Source: Sinohyriopsis cumingii
Lineage: Eukaryota; Mollusca; Bivalvia; Unionida; Unionidae
NCBI GenBank assembly: GCA_028554795.2
Contig: CM068838.1
Span: forward strand, 94,839,974 to 94,903,973
Reading direction: 5' to 3'
Length of the DNA: 64,000 bases
Shown here: one piece after another, positions 1 through 14,800 of the stretch
How positions within the stretch are numbered: the stretch's first letter is position 1
How the letters are laid out: the number at the start of each line of letters is the position of its first letter
Made by a program: the position numbers and the translations under genes
The notes under the pieces: generated by a model
The model's input: the letters and a program-made list of their open reading frames with translations, nothing else
Databases searched by the model: none
What the model was told of the DNA's origin: nothing

Positions 1-1321
1 TGCATGATTTGGCGATGACTATAATATTTATCAAGTTTCATGGGAATGGATCAAAAACTGCAGGATTAGTAGCACTAATGAGATTGTGTCATATTATGGA
101 CTGTGTTACATTGTCTTAAGCCATGCAATAACAAAGAGCAATAAAAAAAACTGGGGGGGGGGGGGCAAAATGATTTGTAGAAAAATGTACATCTTTAGGC
201 TATAACAAAACATTTACCAGAACTTATATTAAACCATCAAAAAGTGTAGGATTTCTTGTGCTAATTAGATTGTCATACACTGAATTAAACAACAAGACAG
301 AAAGGGCAATAACTCTAACATATACTGTGAATCAAAGTCATTTAAATGATCATAATATTCTCCATATCTCTTGGCAATTTTTTAAAAACTGCAAAACTAG
401 CTGCTCTAACAAGTGCTGGATGGAAGGAAAGATGGAGAGACTGGGAATTACTATATACCATACCACAGCATAAAAAGTATCAAGGAAATGTACCTTAAAT
501 AGGGACATTAAAAGTTGTCTTAGTGATTTCTCCAGGATTTTCACATGGGAGAAAAATATTCCCTCCAATTTATTTTCATAAGTGGGGGAAGGTGACAGCT
601 TTTATATGAAAACAATATTTATTAATAGACCAGCCTAGTATGTTTTAGCAGATGAGTGATCAGCAATTTTTGATGACTAAAGATAAAACTTATGTTGTTT
701 ATCTTCATTACTGACACAGAGGTAGTGATCATATGTTCTGAAAATGGTAATGCTTAATACACACTAAAACTGCATATAACATCACCATTGTTACCAATGA
801 ATATTGCATTTCTACCACCATACAACCTTCCCAAAATATAGCTGATAAAACTCTTTAAATAATCAGATAATCAATAAAGGCAGGTCAGTGCTCAGTTGAT
901 AAAAAGTGACTTGATTATGGTGGTTGTTCTAAAAGTCAAGTGTCTGCATGATCAGATTCAGCCTCATTATCCAAGAAATTTACAGGCTTTGTTATGCTCA
1001 AGGCTACACAGTTTTGGGGGAGAATTCACATAAGCACCAATCCTGGAGAAAACGCTAGTGGGGACTTAAATAATTTAGTGCCCAGCCCTAGATTATAATG
1101 TAAATTTAAAAATAGTACTATTATGTATGTAAACATTCCTCAAATTTTATAATAAGTGTCATTGTTAACAGCAAGAATCAAGGAAGATAGGGTCTTAGAC
1201 AGCAATAATTAGCTGCAACAAGACTTTTTTTCCTTACCAACTCAGCAAGTCACATAAATATGAGATACGAAAAGATAATGTCATCACATAAATATAATGA
1301 AATAAAAATAAAATATTCAGT

Positions 1322-1324
<3 letters not shown>

Positions 1325-1379
<55 letters not shown>
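1325..1379. repeat. (TA)n microsatellite
   Basis: About 27 uninterrupted TA dinucleotides. Confidence 0.98.
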
Positions 1380-1384
<5 letters not shown>

Positions 1385-2465
1385 GTGTATATGGTGAACT
1401 GACTGAAAAATAAAAAAATAAATCTTCTGTAGCTCAAACTTTTTGTCATGGGATTTGCATTTAAAAAGAAACCTTACATCACCTGAGTTATTCTATAAAC
1501 ATTTCAAAAATATTCACAACAATGGTTTAAACCCAATGCTTTTTACAATAGCATATTCTGAGCAGAGATTTGTTTCAAAGACATATCTGTAATTCCTATG
1601 TCAGCATCAAGACATGAACATAAAAATGAAATATTTTTTAACAACTTATCTGAAAATAATTTCTTTACAAGCAGTTATTATGCATATTTTCCACAAAAGA
1701 AAAATGTCAACAAAGAAAGAGAGTGCAAAAATTAGGTAACACTTTTTTACAAGTCCTATCTTTATAACTTTCTCCATTCAATTCCTAACCAGCAGTCTTC
1801 CCTCTTTGAGAATCTCGAAAATTTGTTTGATCATAGGACTAAACTGTTTTACTTTATATCACACAATCCATTGTTGTAGTGAGATAAAGAATATTCTACC
1901 CTAAAACCAACAACAGACCATATGTACTCTCTTGCAAATAGAGTCTAAATGCAAACTGGACAGAACTAAATCTGCTACTGTATACAGTCCTGCTAGACCT
2001 GGCTCGATGCAGTTTTGTTAGCATAATCAGTAGAACAAACAACACAGACATTGATCAGCTGGTACATTATGCAATGTCAGAACAAGGTTTATGCATTTGC
2101 AGCTGGACTTGTAAGCAAGTAAACAGCACTTCTTTATGAATGCCATGCAAAAACAGGTGACAAAAATCTGTAGTTATCTTCCTTTTAAAAATGCCAATGT
2201 TTGCTAGTTAAGCTGAGAGAGATGAATGGGCCAGCTGAACATGTATCCAGTCATGCAGCTATTATTTTGAGCTGGTAGGGACCTACGAAGAAAATACTTA
2301 AAAGTCAATGCACATTTCAGAATATGGACAAAATAACTTGCAGAAATAGTGTGTACAACAAAGAAACTGATAAAAGAACCTTTACCTGCATGTAAAAACA
2401 ATGTTAAAACTAATCACTGCAATAAAGCAATTATTAAAGAATGTAGTGGCTGAATGTAATATACA

Positions 2466-2510
2466 ATAATAATAATAATAATAAAATTAATAATAATAAT
2501 AATAATAATA
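2466..2510. repeat. (AAT)n microsatellite, interrupted
   Basis: Runs of AAT/TAA triplets broken once around 2484-2487. Confidence 0.95.
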
Positions 2511-2773
2511 TGTAAAAATTGAAAATCTGTTTTTAAAATTATCAGTTATCAATTTAATTACAAGGCACAAATACAAAATACTTTCTAAATTAAAACAATT
2601 GTTAGGCACACATTTCTAGTATAATGAAAGTCATTCTGATGCACACTGCTGAAAAAAGAACGAAAGAGTGCAGTGAAAAACTATCCCCCATTCTGCATCC
2701 TCAAATATTATTGACTTGGTACAATACTGTAGTAAACACCCCTTCTTATTCATGTTGGAGTAGGATCTCTGGA

Positions 2774-2830
2774 TTACATGAATCTGTTTTGACCCTGCTC
2801 GTTCTGCGGCTGTTCAAAGAACATGAAGTC
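2774..2830 (-). CDS. PLSCR: PLSCR coding exon 11 (C-terminus and stop)
   Basis: 57 nt. It encodes [18 protein letters not shown] then TAA. DFMFFE is the conserved end of the scramblase helix; the short polar tail would lie outside the membrane. The acceptor is GATTTCAG. The 3' UTR continues below 2774; I could not fix a polyadenylation site. Confidence 0.95.
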   Translation of the reverse strand, partial: DFMFFEQPQNEQGQNRFM

Positions 2831-5800
2831 CTGAAATCAAAAAGAAATTCATGTAAATTCTATGTAATTATATGTGGTGCCATTTTCATCATTTATATTA
2901 CATTAAATGCAATATTTACAAAACTGCAGATTTAACCAGAAAGTTAAGGTTCAACTTCACCATTGTCTTTTCAAAATATAACATGCCAAATAGCAATAAT
3001 GTAACTACTTCAGTAACTAGGTTAGAATATAGTCTTTGCTATGCTTCATACCCTTTCTGTACACAATTCTAAAATTTAATAATGACTGAAACTTTGGTAA
3101 CTGATGAAAGTGCAAGGAAAACAAAAATATCAATCATACAGGTCAAGAGGTCTGTCTGTACTAACTGAATCTTCCAGGGATGTCAAGATACAAACAATAA
3201 CAATATTTTATGAAGAATACATGAGTCATGGGTGTTTACTTTTTACTTATAATACTCTGACTGCTATCCTTACAGAGACAAATTCAAGAATTCGTTTTAT
3301 CCATATAAACATTTTTAATATGAAAATTTCATCCTTTCTATAATAACAAAGTCCAGTGTATTTCTTACGATGAGGAAAACAGCTCCAAGCATAACTGCCT
3401 TCATCTTCACATCCAAATCCATGGGGACTGGCGGAGGAAAAAAGAAAGGATATGGTGTCATTTTTTTTAAATGAGTATTACTAACAACCTTTCATTGTAT
3501 ATAATAAACATAATCCTATTCCATGTAACACTGAGTCATGAGATACCTTTTTATATCACAAGTATTCTTTATTATATTTTGTAGTAAAAGGTTTTTCCCC
3601 TGCAGATACATACTGAATGGCATTACCATATAATGAAATACAGACAGGTTAAATATGATTGTTATTGCCAAAAGAATGAAAATGGTATTTTATCACATTC
3701 CTTATGAGTAATTATTAAACCTGAAAGTTTTTGCCAGACTAAATACAGAAATATAGAAAAGCCATAGTACAAACACAGTGACACCCCCCAAAAGCAGAAA
3801 TGCAATAGACCAAATTTTGTTGTTGTTGAGGTTTTTGGTTTTTCACAGATTTTAACCCTCTCCCCCTCCCAAACCAACATTTTCTAAGCTCATATAGGAG
3901 GAGAGGGAAAGAGGGAATATAATTATGACAGAACATTAGTCTGTGCGTGTACAAGTGCAAACATAAAGAAAGCTGTTGGACTGTTTATTTTTAATAAAAA
4001 TACATTTTAAAACACATGTTCCTTCTGAAAATCATATTGTATATAAAGTTGTTCCATGTAGAAATACAGTCCTTATAACAATAGACATTTGAGGAATGAA
4101 ACAGTTTTAAAACTTTATTTTAAGTCCATTAGAATTAAAAATGATACTCAATAATGATTAATCACTCTATATAATTTCTGATGTTCACAGTTCAAAAACC
4201 AAGTTAGTGACTCAGAGTGTCACAACACTACGTTGTCTGTTTCAGTCAGCAGAACATCAAAAGCTGGGCCATATGTCTGGTTAACAAACAGCTTTTGTAT
4301 TTAATTAAAACAATTAAAATTTCTACTGATCATATATACAAATCAATAAGATCTTTTGCAATTGGATAAACATATTCTTAAATGGCTTACTAGAATCATT
4401 TAGAAACAAATAATTTGCCTTAAAAACTGGCTCTTTTGTACGATGCAAAGATATCAGACTAGCCTACTGTCAGCCCAGATCTGTGTCGGCAGGTGTGTTA
4501 AGTATTATTTCAATCTTGTATACCCATGGGACTTTTTCCAAGATTTTGTCTCACAGATAAGCCTGCTACAGCACTTGCTAATCATAATTAATCTGTTCCA
4601 GCATATGTCAGGAATTAAGCAGCTAAAATATATTTCAAAGTTTTAACTGAGTCTTGGTCTTATATGAGCTTTTAAAGCTTAAAATTGAAATGAAGGATCA
4701 AAATATGCTTTGGTATTTGGAGTTTAGGGGCTCTGGTTAAAGGGGGAAAAGATGTTGATATATGTTCATGTAGAATGAACAATTTGGGATTTCAAACAAT
4801 GTCAGTCTTGAGGAGATGACAGTTAGGTCATGAGGAGTTTCATTGTAGTTTTTTGGTGATCTCAATTAAAAACTTCAAATCTGCCAAACATCATGATGAA
4901 ATTTTGTTTAATAGGGACTGCTTGATCAAAATCTTTAATAATTCAACAGGAATGGGCCAGAACTATATATAAATTGCTTGCGACCAGATTCATGCAAGAG
5001 TTCATTAATTTAAAGCTACATCAAGAAATCTGCTTAAAATGAATTCAGTAATAACTGGTATTGGAAATGTGATAAAATTTTAATAAAAAACAGTAAAAGG
5101 GTTGTCCCTCCACTAAGTTAATGGTATATCCTTATAATTATTCCCAAGGGAAATAGATGGCTAAACAACCACTGCATCCAGGATCACAGTATAAAACTAC
5201 ACATCAAACTGAACTGACAACATTCATAGGTAAGGAATGCTGTGTAAAGCAATCTAAGGGAGACAAACTCAAGAGATATAGCACCTCTATATCGTGATGC
5301 AGAAAGCTGGAAATGGAATTTGTCTTAAATCTCACTAATACCAAATTTAACTGAAACTAAACAATCCTTTATAAAGTTGTGCTGCTGAAACTAAAGTTTA
5401 TCTGGATAGGCAATCTGGGGCCATAAATCATATAAATGATGCAGGTAGCACTTGAAATCAAACTCATCAAAGGTTTCTTTAACAAAAAAGATAAACAATA
5501 AATTTAGTTGAAAAATGTACAAACATAATAATGATGAAATCAATATTAGAACAGGCAATCTGGAATCGTATATTTCCTTAATCGAACGTATGGTATGTTG
5601 AATATCAAAATCAATTCAAGATCTCGTCAATCTAAAGCTACATGCCAAATTGTAAAATGTTTACAATTTCTGTAATTAATTATGGAGAAATTTCTGAACC
5701 ATTCCAGCTATTTCAGTCTTGAAACTATCTGAATTTGAAAAATGCCATGTTTTGACAAAAGATCATGTGGACAAAAAATTATATAGGATTAAAAGAAGGC

Positions 5801-8800
5801 TAGTTATTTATTATCTTTTAAAAAGTATAAATTTTGCCTCATCAGTCACAGTGTAAATACAGTAAACAACTGGATATTATTAAAGTGTAAATCTTTTGGG
5901 TATAATTAAAGTGAAAATTTCCCTTCATCACTAACAAAGTAAATAGTCCAAAGTGAGGTATTTATTAAAAATGTACATTTTGCTTCATCTCTTACCAAGT
6001 ATACACAATCCAAAATTAGGTATTTATTAAAGAATAAAATTTACATTGTCACTCACTAAGCAAATACAGTCTCAAATTTTCTTACTTATTAAAGCATAGA
6101 TCTTGTATCTAATAACTCAATCAATAAGATAATAAAGTCCTAAGTTGGGTATTCATTAAAGTGCCAATTTGATCTAATCACTTGTACTTTATTTTCTTTG
6201 TGAGTATGCACAATTACACTTTTGGATAAATAGGTAAATTTAATCTTCAATAATAACCAACCTTTGCAATTTATTTACTGTTTGAATTGATCAAGTAATA
6301 CTTAATCCTTGTGATTGGATCTATCGTCCTTGGTGTCACCAAATTAGGGGATTTCACAGAACAAAAAAGGTTGATTTTAGATAGCACATAGTTTTCTTTC
6401 ACAAAGCTCTTCACATGGCACCTGAATACCTGGTCCTATCAGAGCAAGCCATGGGTCAATGATGCACCTTATTTATTGTTGCTTTTGAACTAAGTGAATC
6501 AATAACTCCTGGATAGCCAAGATGTCCTTGCCAGTAGAGAATTACAACAGAGAAGTTAATCAGGTCACAATGACTTCTCAATATTCATTGTTCTTGCTTT
6601 CGCTCATTAAAAAGAAAGCATTGTTTCCTTTTTTTTTGTAAGATCACTACTCTTTAATGTCATATGACCATGACCTTGAAAACCAGCTTACTAATACTGA
6701 AAACTTGACATCAAAGCAAAGCTGCATTAATTTATGAAGACTAGAGTTGCAGGACAGGCAATCAGGCAATATAATGACTTGGTGAAGATTTTATATACAG
6801 GAAGTTCATATGTATATAGTATACAGGGTGGTGACAGGCATCACAAATTTGCTAAAGAAATGAAAGAATAAATGCCGGATGGATAAGACGAATAGATAAA
6901 TGGATGAAAATGTTAAAAATACTTCAACTGAAGAATTGTGAAAAGGCGCATCAATGCCATTCACTAACATGTGCTGAAATATTCTAGATTTATCTGAATT
7001 TCAGAAAAGTCATTCATTAAGATGTGCTGAAATATTTTATTTTGACCTGAATTTCAGCCAAACTTAAGGAATTGTCCTAGACCTAGTATAAACTGTCTGA
7101 GATACTGTAATGTAATATTATCCTAAATTTTCAGTTGAATACATCAACTCCTGTTGATAACATGCAACTTTAAATTTTTTTTATTACATACCTATTTAAT
7201 CTTACCTGATCAGGCATTTAATACAACTGTTTGATCTGTATTCCATATAACAAACCCAGATTTCAACTACTTAATATGTGCGTTTTTTTATGTCTGTGTG
7301 TATATATTGTTTAGCTGAGGCGAATGAAACTTTATAAATCTCTGCTTCTTTTGAAATTCATTCTTAAGTTAAGCTAAATATATTTAGAATGTGTTATAAA
7401 GGGGGTGTTGAATAACTACAAAACCACACTTGTATTTTGTACGGAGTTGGGGGAAGGAACTTGACTGATATTGCGTATGACTGCATCTCTTCCCATTGGC
7501 CTTACTATATCCCTATGCAATATCAAACTCATTCGTTCAACCAACTCACACAAAAATGCAAATTTGTGTATTTATCACAAAACATTAACACTGAAACATA
7601 CTTGCAGCTTAAGCTGGCAAGAAACACCTAATATATCAGGTAATAAACTTTAAAGCGATAGTAATATAATCTAAATAGTTTCAGCTGAATGCAGTCACTG
7701 ATCTCGAAGATATGTGACTTTCAAAAACTTTCATCATCATAATGCTTCAGCTCATGAGATGGGAAAGATGGGAATTCCTAGCATATCAGCATACACTTGA
7801 AACCTAGTGTGACATTATCAAGGAGATTTACTTGAATGGCAGATATGTGACTTTCCAAAACTTGAACACTGTTAACACTGATACTGCTCAACCTTCACTA
7901 CTGTATCTAAATATACTGAGTATGTGGGTTACGAAACTACATCTCAACCAAACACTTTACCCATGTCCCCATTATAGATTCAATCCTTGACCCAATGGTC
8001 ACACCTGAAGGTAGGAGTGACACTAAGAAGAGAGAACTACATGATATACTTCTAATATGAAGTAAACTAGTTAAGGGGTTACTGAACTATAAATACTGGA
8101 GAAAAAAAACCCTTAAACCAAAGCTATTCAATTGACTCCCCCACACACCTACAAATAGACAATCCACAAGCTACATGCCCCATCTTGAAAAGCATAAAAT
8201 TAAGACTCACATGACACCCCAAAGTTGTCAGCATCCGTAAAGTACTCTTTCAGTAATCCACTCCACTGCTTGCTCACCTTTCCCACTTCATTAGCCCCAT
8301 CCTTGGAATACACCTACATACAAAGGTTAAATAGATATGACAGTCAGTCACAGCTTAAAGAATTTCTCCACAACAGTGTGTTATGGAATCTTCTGAACAT
8401 AGGAAAATTTGTACCTCTACATTCTTCCTATGCCAAGAGAGTGAGAAGTGCAATGAACCAAAAGACAATTTTATTCTAGAACATCCCACCACTGCCTATC
8501 TCTGTTTGGAAATATGATATTAACAATGTAACAATACATCTGCTTCATTTGAAAAATCCTGTAGGAAATGTGAAAATATAAGGGTATGGTTGACTCTGGA
8601 GATAACTGACCCATGGGTCTCAATGACCTGGACATCTGGTCAAGGAATGCAGTCCTGAATTAAATTTAGTGTGCTGAAATTATTATTTTCTGAATTACCG
8701 TGGCTGTGACCTCTAGATCCAAAAATCAATAGGTTGCTTTATGATTATAAATACAAAGTTTCCGAGAAGTTTTGTCGATACACTTACTCTAGAATAAAAA

Positions 8801-11800
8801 TTACTCTGCAGAACACATTTTCCTCTGAGCCATAATAATCCTGACCTTGAGCTTTTCATGCCACAACCAACAGACTTCTTGCATAACTTAAGTGCATGCC
8901 CTCCACATATTCTGGACAAGGTACTTGGTCTAGAATGAAAGCCGTTATGCCAAAACTTGTTACCTTCTTCGATCTCTGGTGTTATGATTTTGCTGAATCA
9001 ACAGACTTCTTCCTTACTCCATGTGCAAGACATTCACAAACTTTTGTCCAGGTCTGTGATGTAGAATATTACGTTACTGTGCAGAAAGCATTTTTCTCCT
9101 TTCAAACAGTGATCTTGATCTTTGATGTTTTGTCACCTAAATTAATAGGCATCTTCCTTACTCAAAGTGCAAATTATCAAAACTGTTTGGTCCATGTCTG
9201 TGATGCAGAACTTATGTTATTGTGCTGACACTATGTTTCTTCTTTCAGTCGAAGTGACTGTGACCTTTGACCTTTTGACCCCCAAATCAATAGGATTCTT
9301 TCTTCTCCCAAAAAGCTATCCATAAAGTACCATCCATGTATTCATGTAGAACAAATGTTATTGTGTGGAAATGACTTATCTTCTCTCAATCAGTGACCTT
9401 TGATATTCTGATACCTAAATTGATAGGATTCTACATTACCCTAAGTTCCTAAGTGTAAGATATCCACAAAGTTTTGTGAATGGTACATGCTATATAATCT
9501 TGTAGTTATCTTGCAGAATAGGAAAAGTTAATGGACAGTTCTACAGACATCATAGTATAATACAACCTGCCAAAATGACACACATATCAAAAGGATGTGA
9601 AGTCAGGTACAGACATATAAAGGTGAAACTTTGTAACATGATAAATTTTACTGAACAAATGTCTTCAACTGACGTGAAACAGACAGTGCTACATATAACA
9701 TACACAACAATCTAAACCATATACATATGTCTGAATGATTATATTACTGAATGATGTGAAAGGCTCAAGTATATTCTCACATGACTGATTCTGATTGTAG
9801 ACCATGACAAAACTTCAAATGATACATTCTTGCTCTAAATTACTCAATTATAAAAGGACACATGACAGATTGTCTCCGAGATTATCATATTAAAGTATTT
9901 GATCTGTCAGCAGCCTTTTGAACCCAAGGCTGGATTCCAAAGCATGACTCACCTTCTTGGCTTCAAACAAAAATGAGTTCTAATTCATCACAGATTTTAC
10001 TCCGCTTTCACAAAACAGAAATAAAAGTAAGTCTTTATTTGTCTGAGTCTAAATGTGGCCAATAATATAAGAACAGTAGCTACATGAAACACTAGATTAT
10101 GGCAGCTGTACTTACAATGAAATCATGATCCCAGGTGCAGCATGGGCCAGTCAACATACAGCAGGGTCCCTGCATGACTAGCTTTTTGTGATGGTCGTGA
10201 TCACATATTTTATACCTGGGCTCCAAGCAACTCTGTCTAATGCACAAAAATTGGAAACATTAATGGTGTTGCTCATCAGCAGTCCTTAAATCACTGTATT
10301 CGCTGGACATGATTAATAGATCAATTGTTTTTACCTGCACATATTTTCAGAAACATCATAGTTCTTAAATATCATTACTTTTAACTTGTGGTGTTTGCTT
10401 TGTTTATACACTAAACTGGCAAATAAAGACCATCAAAGTGTAATTCAAAAATCACTAGGTCAAGTTTACAAACTGCTTATTTATCAGACAGTCAATACAG
10501 ATGTTACCAAATAAGCTTATTTCCAGGGTGACTTGGTCATGTTTACACATTAATGTCTCTTTAATGAACAATCAAGATATCAGCAGGTGTTACTAAATTT
10601 GTTTGGTCATTATGTTCTTCACCAGAGACAGACACCGACAAAAACCACAGATACATACTAACACTGGGCACAATTTATCCATAACTATCTCAGGCAATTG
10701 TTTGGCCATTATATTATCCAAATTGTTTAGAAAGGCCTTGAGAACAAAATATGTGTAGCCTTGGCCTGATTAAGTAGAAAGAGGTTACTATCAACTACAA
10801 CTAACTTTCCTTATCATTATCTAAAACTTGTTTGAGGACCTGATCAAAACTTTACTATCAGACTTGATTGGAAAGGCAGTTAACTGTTATGTTATTTTCT
10901 GGAATTTTACAATGAGCATAATCATGTGTTCAGTGCACTGGATAACATTACTTTCATATTCTTCCTCTAAAGTTTGTAAAGCAGCCCTGATTTATCCTTT
11001 CTACTGATCTGACATGTTTTGAAGTTTGAAAAGATCCATCTGTTTTTACACTGTCCATCATATAACATCCACAACTTGCACAGTAAAGTCTTTTGCTTAA
11101 CATGTGATGCCATTTTCTTTAAAGTATAGACTGATCCACAAACTTCCTAACTTATCAATATAATGAATCTATGAGGCACAGTTCAAATTTAAAGAAACCC
11201 ATCCATTTTCTTGGATATGGGTTATAAACAGTTGCTATAAATAGCAAATTAAGGAAAGTACTCTTATGCTATTCTTATGCAGCTGTCATCCTTGTAAGAA
11301 TATTCTCAAATTTATAAAAGTGTAATTAAAGAGATTTTAATACAATTGAAAAGAAAAAAAAACAACCAACTTTTTATTGATTTATATTTATTAATTATTG
11401 CACCAAAAAAGTGTAAGCCATATACAGGCAACTGTAAAATGTAATTTGGTGAAAAGAGCGTAATGATTAAGCTGAAAGCATAACGTTTGGCATGTATGTA
11501 TTGTTTGTTAGAATTACAAACAACTTGATTTCTTTTCACATTATCAATCAGAAACTGACAAACCATCACAAAATTTGTAAATATCTACAATAACCAATTT
11601 ATTATTGCAACAGTCAGCTTGTCAAAGGAAAATGGAAGACATAAATGATGCCTAGAGGTGAGTCTAATTTACACCTGTTGTTTGGGCAATTAAATGCCAT
11701 GATTGACAAGTTGTTGTTGTAGGGTTTGACGCCATTTCTCAGCACAAGATAGGCTATACATGGCAGCCAGTATAACTGGTGGAGGAAGAACCCTAGAAAA

Positions 11801-14800
11801 CCCAGGGAAGAAAACCGACCCATGAGAAGCTACTGGCAGGCTTTCCCACGTACCCATGCTAGCCGAGCCTTGGACTCGAACAAACACAGTGATTAACAAC
11901 TGGTGATAGATCAAATTATCTGTCAAGAGTAAATGACAATATATACAATTCCACATTTGTACTGGTCCAGAAATCTACATCCCAATCAGATAAAATCAAA
12001 TGAACAAGAATAGAAAAAAAACATTTGTTTTACTGGAATGTGCAGGTTAATTTTATTAAAGTGTTAAGAACAATCTATAAAAATATCAAAGGGCAAAATC
12101 TTTGTTGTTGGTTCTAAAGAGTGAAGGCATCCAACTGATCAGTATTTCATTACATCCTGTCATTTCTTGAGAATAATTTTAATACGAGTTTTTGCTGTAA
12201 AATTTGCTAATTTTAGGATGATGCTGAATTTCCTACACTTACTGCCATTATTGATGATAATATATATTGAGTTCTTTAATATATCACGATTGTTTCAAGT
12301 TTAGCTGAATTATTAAATTGAATTATTAAGGTTACGGAACCCACATATCAAGTTTAACAAAAATGCATACCTACTTCTTCAAGCACTGGTATTTACATAT
12401 CATTAAAGTTCAAGTCACAATGTTTGACCTTGGGCAATACTGCTTAATCTCAAGTTTCTGTAAGATTTGACATATACTTACATCATCAAGTTTGATTAAG
12501 ACCCATTTGTATTTGTTCAATATACTGTCATAACAAGATGTCACTCAAAACCTAACGATCTTTTTAATTCACAAAGGGGTGATTATTGAACTCCTTCAAC
12601 TTATTACCAATATATATCCACATTCTATTTTGACAAAATCATTTTTCAAGTTGCTGTGTTTACAAGCATGTGCCAACAACCAGACACAGAAAAGATGGAA
12701 AAAAGATGACAAAACACCAATGTACTGATGAAAAGGCACGGTATAAACTTAATTGGTCTTAAGATCAGTAAAGTTAAATAATTTGTATATATGGTGTCCT
12801 ATATATAAGGGCTGTTCTAGTAAAATATATCGGGGACCCAGGGAAGGCACTTTAATATGAGGTACTCACCCACTGATGCAGTTTATAATTTTATTATCAT
12901 TTTAATATGAAATCGGTGAAACCAAAGTACCTTGGCAAATATTTTTGCAAAACTGCCTTCCCTGGATATCAAGTATGTTTAAATGGAACAGCCCTTATTA
13001 ATTTTGACTAATTCTATCGAATAAAGAAATTTCTATCATGCTGAGGGATGTATCACATTTATGCAACTTCCACAAGGCTAACACCTACTTGCATGCTACA
13101 TTTTGTGACTAGCACTGTAAAAGAAAAGTTTTCCTATTTGTTAACTAAGGTTGTTATCATATTGCTATTGTGTTATGGATTATAAAGTAATGAAAGAAAT
13201 ATTAAAGACAAGCAACTTCTACAAGGCTAATATTAAATTATATGCTATACGTTTACCAGCACCATTTAAGCACAGATGTTCAAGCTTTTAACTACGATTG
13301 TTACCATATTGTTGTTAGTCTGAAAGCCTTACTTCTGTTTGATATATCCAACAACATGTCCAGGGGGGGCCTCTATCTGCACCTCATGAGCACATGCATC
13401 TATACATGCAAACCACTGACTCATGGCACAACACTTGAACTCCCTGGATACTCTGATCACCTCCTGAAAACCCATTTTTTTAATGGTAAAATTGTTCTTT
13501 CAACATGATCACACCATAATAAGTTATCAACACATCCAACATCTCACAAATCCAGACCCTGCCCTGCTAAATTGCTGCATGTTTAACTCTAAAATTACAA
13601 ACTTCTACATCCTTCTGAAAGCAGAACTCATATTATGTGAAGTTATGTGCATTTTCAAAATGCACAATGGAGAGAATGTTGGCATACCACCATGGTACAA
13701 CTATGTACTCTGTGTGTATGTGTGTGTGATTTAGATTCTTAATGTGGCTTTAAAAGAATATCAGTCAAATCACTATGATGAAGTGTGACAGTCTATAGTG
13801 ATGTCTAGCACCAGGACATCATGCCGCAGCACGATGTACCACCCAGTCACATTATCCTGACACCAGGCCTACCAGTCCTAACACTAACCTATTAATGCTG
13901 AGCGTCAAGTGAGGCAGCTGTTAGTACCATTTTTATAAGTCTTTCGTATGACTCAGCTGGTGATCGATCCCACGACCTCCCACATCTGAGGTGGACACTC
14001 TAACCACTAGGCCACTGGAGTGGTCTATGAAATTGTAAATTAAATTTCTTTATATGTGGTATTAGGAAACAATATACTGCCTTATAAAGCAGACAGCTGA
14101 TCAAAATTACTATTCCAATGTGCTCAAGAATAAAATTAAACTACTCCAAAGTACAATAAATTTCGCATTTATTAGATAATGCTAACTTTTAGATGAGCAC
14201 AAGTTCAATTATAAAATATTTTGTAAAAAAAAAAAAAAAAAAATTATCAAGTTATTTACATCTTAAGTCCAGGTCCAGGAAATGAAAACAACCAAGTGGA
14301 GCTAGAAGTCATTTTAGAGAGGCACATCTTAAGTATAGCTAATCTGTCTGTTCTACAAATCAAATTACATGCACTAATCATACACCCAAAAGAAGGGAAT
14401 TAAAAGTTAGTTTAACAGTACCCAACATAAACGTCTTTCTTAAATAATAAGGATAACTAGTAGGGAAACTGTGACAGTCTATGCAAAATCAAACCTGTAC
14501 AAAGAATGAAACTGTAGAGGAGGTCCGGTAAAAAAGTCTGACAAGAGTAGTCTCCTCTTGGATACAGACTATGGACACAGCCAATAGACAGCAGTTATTA
14601 CTGGAGAGGACGTGCATGCTTTACAGGGATGTAACTGCAACTTCGGATTGGGGTGTGCCTGTATTATGATGAGTAAGAATTCATACAGTAAACATTGTGC
14701 TTCTGATATATTGGTTTCTTCTTCAAATATGTTACCTGATCATATATTAGGAGAGTTATATTCCCTTTACCCTTGAATGAGCCAAGAGTCCAGTCTCCCA

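Larger units (their letters stand above)
1..2773. other. 3' flank and 3' UTR region of PLSCR, no other gene seen
   Basis: AT-rich sequence with a poly-G run at 153-165, a (TA)n run and an (AAT)n run. Only short ORFs without recognisable domains occur. The PLSCR 3' UTR must occupy the upper part, but its end cannot be set from sequence alone. Confidence 0.6.
10237..13332 (-). other. PLSCR: PLSCR intron 7
   Basis: 3.1 kb containing a dispersed-repeat copy, a truncated SINE and a MITE (listed separately). No further coding sequence seen. Confidence 0.8.

Noticed and set aside
2413-2440. AATAAA as the PLSCR polyadenylation signal
   Set aside because: It is on the plus strand, whereas the gene is on the minus strand; no unique minus-strand signal could be chosen.
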